A stretch of 10,636 nucleotides of DNA from Candidatus Microgenomates bacterium. GTDB lineage: Bacteria; Patescibacteriota; Microgenomatia; UBA1406; GWC2-37-13. Made by a program: the position numbers and the translations under genes. The notes under the pieces are model-generated. The model was given only the letters and a program-made list of their open reading frames with translations. It searched no databases and had not been told where the DNA came from. This document shows, piece after piece, positions 5,877 to 10,636 of the stretch (position 1 is the stretch's first letter; each line of letters begins with the position of its first letter). The stretch covers positions 1 to 10,636 of the forward strand of contig WFWI01000028.1 of assembly GCA_015491205.1 (NCBI GenBank). Direction: 5' to 3'.

Positions 5877-6725
5877 CGAGGTTGATACATTAGTTTTTAA
5901 TATTTCAACCACCTCATTTATTCCAATTTTTGTTGGTTTTGCGCTTGGATTTTTTGCTGATCCATTAAGAAGCATTTTTTTTGATTCGTGCAAAAACCAA
6001 GTAGCAGATGGATCTTTTTCCTTAAGAATCTTATAAACATCAGTTAAGTTCACAGTTGATAAAGGTGAGGCTTTTATCCTTAAAAATCCTTTGTTTGGAT
6101 CCTTTCTTACAACCACAGCGTAACCTGATTTTAGAGCATAACGGACAGTTTCTTCATTGCCTGAAACAATAGCAAAAGCCTTTCCCCAACAAGTTTTAAA
6201 AACCAATCCCTTTTTCACCTCTTCCTCTGCTTTAATTTTGTTTTTCATAACAAGCAAAAGTGCTTCCATAAAATTAAGAGAAATGTTTACTACCTCTTGA
6301 CTGTTTTGAAGGTATAAATTCAAGCCTTCAATTATCTGGGGAATTAGAAGATCGTAGATATCATCGGTTGGGTTCTCAAGAGTTACTTCTTTGAAGTTAT
6401 CAAAGAAATTTACCAGTTTAACAATTCTTTCTAAAGGTTTGATGTCGCGCTTTGGAAGAAGATTGTTTTTTTTAAGATGTTGAAAAACTTTTTCAGCTGC
6501 TGAAGTCTCACCTTGATTTTGATGATGATCAAATCTTCCTTTGCCTGTGTCAACGTGTACTACATTTGGGTCAGAGTCAGGAGGTTTGTTCTCAAAAGTG
6601 CATCCAGCAGAAACAAATTTTATTTCAGCTGTCTTGAATCCAGGAAGATATCTTTTCACCAGCCAAACAGCAGCTACTGCATCAAAATCTGGCCATTTAT
6701 GAGTAACAATTATTTTTTTTGCCAT
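5865..6725 (-). CDS. Predicted DHH/MYG1-like metal-dependent phosphoesterase
   Basis: I choose the ATG at 6725 (286 residues, MAKKIIVTHK), eight bases from the proS stop; an in-frame start at 6821 would only add residues read out of frame from proS. The N-terminal domain carries spaced metal motifs of DHH-type phosphoesterases: HKWPDFDA (9-16; His9, Asp13, Asp15), VHVDTG with Asp59, and RFDHHQ (64-69) as in MYG1/UPF0160 exonucleases. NFFDN with Asp109 may supply a further acidic ligand. The C-terminal half, with WFLHESKKMLLNGS (243-256), resembles a substrate-binding domain, but I do not recognise it. Such proteins cleave phosphodiesters in nanoRNA, cyclic dinucleotides or RNA ends; the substrate here is unknown. 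It is the last gene of the tsf-proS block. Confidence 0.7.
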   Translation of the reverse strand: MAKKIIVTHKWPDFDAVAAVWLVKRYLPGFKTAEIKFVSAGCTFENKPPDSDPNVVHVDTGKGRFDHHQNQGETSAAEKVFQHLKKNNLLPKRDIKPLERIVKLVNFFDNFKEVTLENPTDDIYDLLIPQIIEGLNLYLQNSQEVVNISLNFMEALLLVMKNKIKAEEEVKKGLVFKTCWGKAFAIVSGNEETVRYALKSGYAVVVRKDPNKGFLRIKASPLSTVNLTDVYKILKEKDPSATWFLHESKKMLLNGSAKNPSAKPTKIGINEVVEILKTNVSTSQVS

Positions 6726-6732
6726 AAGCTTT

Positions 6733-8172
6733 TTAATAGCTTCTGCCAATAATCCAACGCTGAGAAGCAGATTTGCCACAAAAGGCGCATTTAGCCTTTT
6801 CTTTTTTCTCCATCTCCTCAAGCTCTAAAACGCGGGAAGTAGCCTTTGTTTCTGCCTTTAGCTTTGCCTCACAAGTTGGGGATCCACACCAAAAGGCTTT
6901 AACTAGTCTTTTGCTCTCAATTGCTTCTACAAGCTCGCCTTTTGATTTTACCTCGACTACAAACTGCGAAACTTTTTCCCTTGACTTTTCAAAAAGCTTA
7001 GTTTGAATTTCCTCTAAGAACTTCTCCAGATTTTTCTCAAACTCCGAAAGTTTAACTAGTTTCTTTTCAAGGCTGTGCCTGAAAGCCAAAAGTACTGAAT
7101 CATTCCTAAGCTCCTTTGAACCAACCTCAACCCTCAAAGGCACTCCTTTTATTTCCCAGTCGTTTCGCTTCCAGCCCAAGGTTTTATCAGTCCTCCAGTC
7201 AGTTTTAAATCTTATATTCAAAGAAGCAAGTATTTTCTCTATTTTTGCAACATAATCTTTAAGTTCAGAACTTGGAGAATTGTCAAAAACAGGTAAAATA
7301 ACCACCTGAATTGGAGCAATTTTAGGCGGCAGTACCAGGCCATTGTTGTCTCCATGGGAAAGGATAAGACCGCCAATTGAACGGGTTGAAAGCCCCCAGG
7401 AGGTTTGCCAAGGGTAAACAAGTTGGTTTTTTTCGTTTAAGATTTGAATTTCAAAGGCTTTAGCAAAATTCTGGCCCAGATTGTGAGAAGTTGCACCCTG
7501 AAGCGCCTTGCCGTTTTCGATAAAAAGCTCAATTGTGTAAGTCCTTTTGGCTCCAGCAAATTTTTCTGCTTCGCTTTTTATACCCGCAAAAACTTTTATA
7601 GCAAAATATTCCTCATAAAGTTTTTTGTACCAGCCTAAAGCTTTAAGGGCCATTTCTTCTGCTTCTTCTTCTGTTAAATGCACCGTATGCCCCTCCTGCC
7701 ATAAAAACTCAGTTGTGCGAAGAAAAGGGTAGGTTCTTTTTTCCCAGCGTACAACATTGCACCATTGGTTAATCTTAAGGGGTAGATCTTTATAGGACTT
7801 AAGCCATCTGGCAAAGGAGGCGTACATTATTGTCTCTGAGGTGGGTCTTACAACAAGGGGAGTTTCAAGTTCCTCTCCTCCGCCGACAGTGACAATCGCA
7901 AGCTCTGGCGAGAACCCTTTTACATGAGTTTTTTCTTTTTCCAAAAGGGTATAGGGAATAAATACTGGAAAGTAAGCATTTTCTACCCCGTCCTCTTTTA
8001 TCCATCGGTCAAATATACTTTGAATCCTTTCCCAAATTTTATATCCATAGGGCTTTATTATCATACAGCCTTTTACAGGTGCATAATCAGCCAGCCCTGC
8101 CAAAAAAATAACATCCAAATACCAGCGAGAAATATCTTTATCCTTTTTTGTTAAAGCTTTTTTTTCAATCAT
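6733..8172 (-). CDS. proS: Prolyl-tRNA synthetase, archaeal/eukaryote-type
   Basis: Starting at the ATG at 8172 the protein has 479 residues, the usual size of the type without the bacterial editing insertion; a start at 8256 would add 28 residues read from the upstream gene in another frame. It charges tRNA-Pro. Class II motif 1 lies around PYGYKIWERI (41-50); motif 2 covers NVVRWEKRTYPFLRTTEFLWQEGHT-like sequence (139-163); motif 3 is SWGLSTRSIGGLILSHGD (258-275). The anticodon domain follows at about 285-385. The C-terminal zinc domain (Cys429, Cys434, Cys462, Cys465) ends in the terminal RSY typical of this type. The start overlaps the preceding kinase gene by eight bases and has no SD. 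Confidence 0.95.
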   Translation of the reverse strand: MIEKKALTKKDKDISRWYLDVIFLAGLADYAPVKGCMIIKPYGYKIWERIQSIFDRWIKEDGVENAYFPVFIPYTLLEKEKTHVKGFSPELAIVTVGGGEELETPLVVRPTSETIMYASFARWLKSYKDLPLKINQWCNVVRWEKRTYPFLRTTEFLWQEGHTVHLTEEEAEEMALKALGWYKKLYEEYFAIKVFAGIKSEAEKFAGAKRTYTIELFIENGKALQGATSHNLGQNFAKAFEIQILNEKNQLVYPWQTSWGLSTRSIGGLILSHGDNNGLVLPPKIAPIQVVILPVFDNSPSSELKDYVAKIEKILASLNIRFKTDWRTDKTLGWKRNDWEIKGVPLRVEVGSKELRNDSVLLAFRHSLEKKLVKLSEFEKNLEKFLEEIQTKLFEKSREKVSQFVVEVKSKGELVEAIESKRLVKAFWCGSPTCEAKLKAETKATSRVLELEEMEKKEKAKCAFCGKSASQRWIIGRSY

Positions 8173-8731
8173 TTTTTTGTCTGAAACTGTTTGAAAATCC
8201 AAGCTTATCAAGCACTTTTCCAACTGTTTCCAAAGGCCCAGAAGAGTAGGTATCAATGACTAAATCGTAATATTTAGGGTCAAAAAAATTGTAGTTGCCG
8301 TAAATCTTTCTCCATTTGGCAAAGTTTTGCTCTTCCCTTTCTTTAATAAGCTTTTTAGCCTCTTCAACTGTTACATTATCCCGGTTTACAACTCTATCAA
8401 TCCTTATGCCATCATCAGAGCAGACAAGCAACACCTTTAAAGTATTTTTCAAATCCCTTGCAACAAAACCAGCCAGCCACCCTTCAATAACCCAGTTTTT
8501 TTCTTTTGATAAAAGCTCGTAAACTTTGGCCTCAAGTTTTCTATCAAGTTCTTCTGATACAAGGGTTGCCACTGGAAACACGTTTTCTTTTGTAATCTCC
8601 CTGACTATCTGGCCGGTTGAACGAAACTTCCAACCTAAAGGCTGAAGATAAAATTTAAGATTGTTTAAAAGTGTGGTTGTACCTGTGGCTATACCACCCG
8701 AGATAGTTATGTTGTCATATTTAAACTTCAT
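8165..8731 (-). CDS. cmk: Cytidylate kinase-like P-loop nucleotide kinase (archaeal-like)
   Basis: A 188-residue P-loop kinase. ITISGGIATGTTTL (8-21) is the phosphate-binding loop, with Thr in the place of the usual Walker Lys, reminiscent of GTTT loops in archaeal CMP-kinase-like proteins. It is followed by FRSTGQIVRE (36-45), EGWLAGFVARD (83-93), the lid-like RIDRVVNRD (110-118) with several Arg, and YDLVIDT (155-161). These fit the small cytidylate-kinase-like family that phosphorylates CMP/dCMP. Which nucleotide is used cannot be read from the sequence; the symbol is tentative. It begins six bases after the protease gene and overlaps proS by eight bases. Confidence 0.75.
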   Translation of the reverse strand: MKFKYDNITISGGIATGTTTLLNNLKFYLQPLGWKFRSTGQIVREITKENVFPVATLVSEELDRKLEAKVYELLSKEKNWVIEGWLAGFVARDLKNTLKVLLVCSDDGIRIDRVVNRDNVTVEEAKKLIKEREEQNFAKWRKIYGNYNFFDPKYYDLVIDTYSSGPLETVGKVLDKLGFSNSFRQKND

Positions 8732-8737
8732 AGGCTT

Positions 8738-9787
8738 TTAAAAGAATCTTTTAATATCATAAATTGAAATAATTATAGCAAGCAAAATCAAAAGCATGAA
8801 ACCTATAGCATTAAGCTTTCTTTCAAAATCCTTGTTTACCCTACGGCCACTTTTCCACTCATAAAGTACAAGGGCAATTCTTCCACCATCCAAAGCTGGA
8901 AAAGGAAAAAGATTGATTACTGCCAAATTTAAAGATAAAAGGGCTAAAAGCTCCAAGAAAGCATTTTTTCCAAGCTTTATAGCATCAGAGGTGATCTTGG
9001 CAATGCCAATAGGTCCTGTTACTTGAACGTCAGCCTTTTTAAACGTAATAATATCTCCTAAAGCAGAAAGCACCCCAACTACAATCCTTCCAGTTATTCT
9101 AAAACTCTCTACAAGTCCTTTGAAAGGAGCTTGATACCATGGGTAAGATTTTATTTCAAAGGATGTTATGACTATTCCCAAAGCCCCTTGGCCTTTGGGA
9201 GGATCTTTTCTTGGAACAACCCTCAAGCTTTTAATCTTTCCATTTCTTTTTATAGAAAGCTCAACTTCTTGACCAGCGTATTTTTTTACTGATTGAATAA
9301 GATCTCTGGTTGATTTTATTTTTAGAGTTTGATCTTTATAAGTCAAAGCAACTATCAAATCTCCTTTTTTAATTCCAGCTTTTTGAGCTGGAGAGTTCTT
9401 CTCAACCTTTTCAACAATTACCTTGTTTACAGGCACAGGTACTCCTTGGGTAAAAAGATAAGAAATAAGCAACCAAGCTAAAAGAAAGTTTCCTAAAACT
9501 CCTGCTGCCAGGATTGTAATTTTTTGCCAAGGTTTTTTAAAAATAAAAGCCCTATTTTTATCTTTTTTAACCTCCTCTTCTTCGCCATAAACCCTGACAA
9601 ATCCCCCAAGGGGTATAAGATTTAAAGAATAAACAGTTTCTCCATATTTTATTTTTAAAAATGAAGGAGGAAAACCTATACCAAATTCTTCAACCTTTAC
9701 TTTGTTTAATTTTGCAGCTAAAAAATGACCCAGCTCATGAACAAGGACTAGTATAAAAATGGCTACAAGAAAAGCTAAGATGTTCAT
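8738..9787 (-). CDS. rseP: RseP-type site-2 protease (intramembrane zinc metalloprotease)
   Basis: A 349-residue membrane protein of the M50 family. The first transmembrane helix (about 1-25) carries HELGH (17-21), the zinc site with its catalytic Glu18. A second membrane segment lies at about 88-113. One PDZ domain follows (about 120-205) with SPAQKAGIKKGD (132-143); E. coli RseP has two, so this is the one-PDZ form. NLFPFPALDGGR (292-303) gives the third zinc ligand, Asp300, within a membrane segment at about 277-297; a last helix spans about 326-345. Such proteases cut membrane-bound regulators and leftover signal peptides. No anti-sigma or sigma gene is visible nearby, so the substrate is unknown. 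The gene is 20 bases after frr, with no SD. Confidence 0.94.
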   Translation of the reverse strand: MNILAFLVAIFILVLVHELGHFLAAKLNKVKVEEFGIGFPPSFLKIKYGETVYSLNLIPLGGFVRVYGEEEEVKKDKNRAFIFKKPWQKITILAAGVLGNFLLAWLLISYLFTQGVPVPVNKVIVEKVEKNSPAQKAGIKKGDLIVALTYKDQTLKIKSTRDLIQSVKKYAGQEVELSIKRNGKIKSLRVVPRKDPPKGQGALGIVITSFEIKSYPWYQAPFKGLVESFRITGRIVVGVLSALGDIITFKKADVQVTGPIGIAKITSDAIKLGKNAFLELLALLSLNLAVINLFPFPALDGGRIALVLYEWKSGRRVNKDFERKLNAIGFMLLILLAIIISIYDIKRFF

Positions 9788-9807
9788 GGTAAATTTTTGA
9801 TTTAAGT

Positions 9808-10368
9808 TTATAAAGTGGTAATCTCCTCTATTTTCTTCTCTTTTATTTCCTCAATTCTTTCGTTTCGTTTTTTTGTAATCTCGTCAATCCTTTTAAGAAG
9901 TGAAAATTTAAGATCTTCTGTAATTTCTGAGTTTTCAAAAGCTATCCTTACTTTTTTTCTTATTGCATCCCGCGCTGAGCGCACTTTTACTCTGTGCTCC
10001 TCTACTATCTCACCAACCACTTTTACAAACTTTTGCCTTTGTTCTGCAGATAAGGGAGGAAAACGCAGGTATATAACCTGGCCCTGCACCTGAGGTTTTG
10101 CTCCAAGCTCTGCTTCCTGAAGTATCTTTTCTATATCCTGCAAAGTTGAAGGGTCAAAGGGAGCTATAATTAAAGTTTGCGGGTCTTGATTGGTAATTGT
10201 CGCAAGTTCTAAAAGCTTGAGCTTTGCAGAGCCTCCGTAAGTTTCAACCATCAGGTTCTCTACCAAGGCTGGTGTTATTCTCCCACTTCTTATAGACAAG
10301 AGTTCATCTTTTAAATTCTCAATTATTTTATCTAGATCCCTTTCAAATTGTTTTATTGCCTCCTCCAT
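9808..10368 (-). CDS. frr: Ribosome recycling factor
   Basis: At 186 residues it has the standard RRF length. With EF-G it splits post-termination ribosomes. Domain I helices are at the two ends (1-30 and about 105-184), and domain II is the beta part between. Family markers are IRSGRITPALVENLMVETYGG-like sequence at residues 26-46, LATITNQDPQTLIIAPFD (55-72), and LRFPPLSAEQRQ (100-111) followed by the long charged helix with RSARDAIRKK (130-139). It starts eight bases after tsf; pyrH, which often stands between them, is absent here. No SD precedes the ATG. Confidence 0.97.
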   Translation of the reverse strand: MEEAIKQFERDLDKIIENLKDELLSIRSGRITPALVENLMVETYGGSAKLKLLELATITNQDPQTLIIAPFDPSTLQDIEKILQEAELGAKPQVQGQVIYLRFPPLSAEQRQKFVKVVGEIVEEHRVKVRSARDAIRKKVRIAFENSEITEDLKFSLLKRIDEITKKRNERIEEIKEKKIEEITTL

Positions 10369-10376
10369 AGGAAATA

Positions 10377-10636
10377 TTATTTTACTTGACCAACCTGCCA
10401 GCGTGCAACTCGAGAAAGAACAATGTTTTCTCCTAATTTTACAATTGCATTATCAATAAGATCCTTTATCTTTTTGCTTGGATCCTTTATAAACTCAAGC
10501 TCTAAAAATTCTTCCTTGTTTTTAAACTCGCTTGAGGCAGCTTGCATAGCAAGATCTTTCCCAAGGTCTAAAAACTCTTGATTGTTTGCTACAAAATCTG
10601 TTTGAGTAAGAAGCTCAACAAAGCCAGCAACCTTTC
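10377..10636 (-). CDS. tsf: Elongation factor Ts, C-terminal part (5' end outside window)
   Basis: About 85 C-terminal residues are visible, with a TAA stop at 10377-10379. The nucleotide-exchange core TDFVANNQEF is near the right edge, followed by DLAMQAASSEF and then FIKDPSKKIKDLIDNAI and KLGENIVLSRVARW, which match the end of bacterial EF-Ts (KIGENI...RFAR). Only about 70 residues separate the TDFV motif from the stop, against roughly 200 in E. coli. The core is thus the short type, lacking the second half of the dimerisation/coiled-coil region, as in Thermus-type EF-Ts. EF-Ts recycles EF-Tu-GDP. It is followed directly by frr. Confidence 0.93.
   Translation of the reverse strand, partial: KVAGFVELLTQTDFVANNQEFLDLGKDLAMQAASSEFKNKEEFLELEFIKDPSKKIKDLIDNAIVKLGENIVLSRVARWQVGQVK

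Noticed and set aside
5865..6725. Chromate-resistance (ChrB-like) protein
   Set aside because: The opening segment loosely resembles that family, but DHH-type motifs HKWPDFDA, VDTG and RFDHHQ explain the sequence better.
6726..6821. Longer phosphoesterase start at 6821
   Set aside because: The added 32 residues overlap the proS zinc domain in another frame, and the family-like sequence begins at the ATG at 6725 (MAKKIIVTH).
8173..8256. Longer proS start at 8256
   Set aside because: The extra 28 residues are read out of frame from the kinase gene, and the ATG at 8172 matches where archaeal-type ProRS proteins begin.

Overview
This is an AT-rich bacterial window in which every gene I can support lies on the minus strand, so transcription runs from the right edge to the left. 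Gene order in transcription direction is tsf (partial), frr, rseP-like protease, cmk-like kinase, archaeal-type proS, a DHH/MYG1-like phosphoesterase, then a 260-base intergenic stretch, then rpsU, ybeY, dnaX, ybaB, prs, rnj (RNase J), recR, a 130-base repeat-rich spacer, and a partial IPP-isomerase-like NUDIX gene cut by the left edge. Features that together suggest a small-genome bacterium of the Candidate Phyla Radiation (Patescibacteria, perhaps Microgenomates-like) are very tight packing with 4-20 base overlaps, shortened core proteins (EF-Ts, DnaX, YbaB, YbeY), an archaeal/eukaryote-type ProRS and an archaeal-like kinase. The lineage is an inference from gene style, not from a marker tree. 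UGA is used as a stop (prs, cmk), which argues against the Gracilibacteria/SR1 code.

Right block (about 5865-10636): translation and membrane quality control. EF-Ts and ribosome recycling factor are followed by a site-2 protease, a CMP-kinase-like P-loop enzyme, prolyl-tRNA synthetase and a DHH-type phosphoesterase. Gaps are 6-20 bases or overlaps, so this is probably one transcription unit.

Middle spacer (5605-5864): a weak hairpin over the end of the phosphoesterase gene, low-complexity T/A-G sequence, eight copies of a degenerate 10-bp repeat, a candidate promoter, and an exceptionally strong Shine-Dalgarno sequence before rpsU.

Left block (539-5604): bS21, YbeY, DnaX, YbaB, PRPP synthetase, RNase J and RecR. 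This looks like the familiar dnaX-ybaB-recR replication/repair operon with ribosome and RNA-processing genes in front and prs-rnj inserted before recR. Only rpsU carries a near-complete anti-SD complement, while most other genes show no SD; this resembles the bS21 autoregulation described in Bacteroidia and is the most interesting regulatory hint here.

Several conserved enzymes have lost or changed key residues: YbeY lacks its C-terminal zinc histidines, RNase J has Gly at the usual C-terminal metal-ligand His, and the NUDIX protein has Ser at the isomerase Cys. I see no tRNA, rRNA, CRISPR array, insertion sequence or phage gene. The window is mostly conserved housekeeping DNA; I found no clear new multi-gene system.
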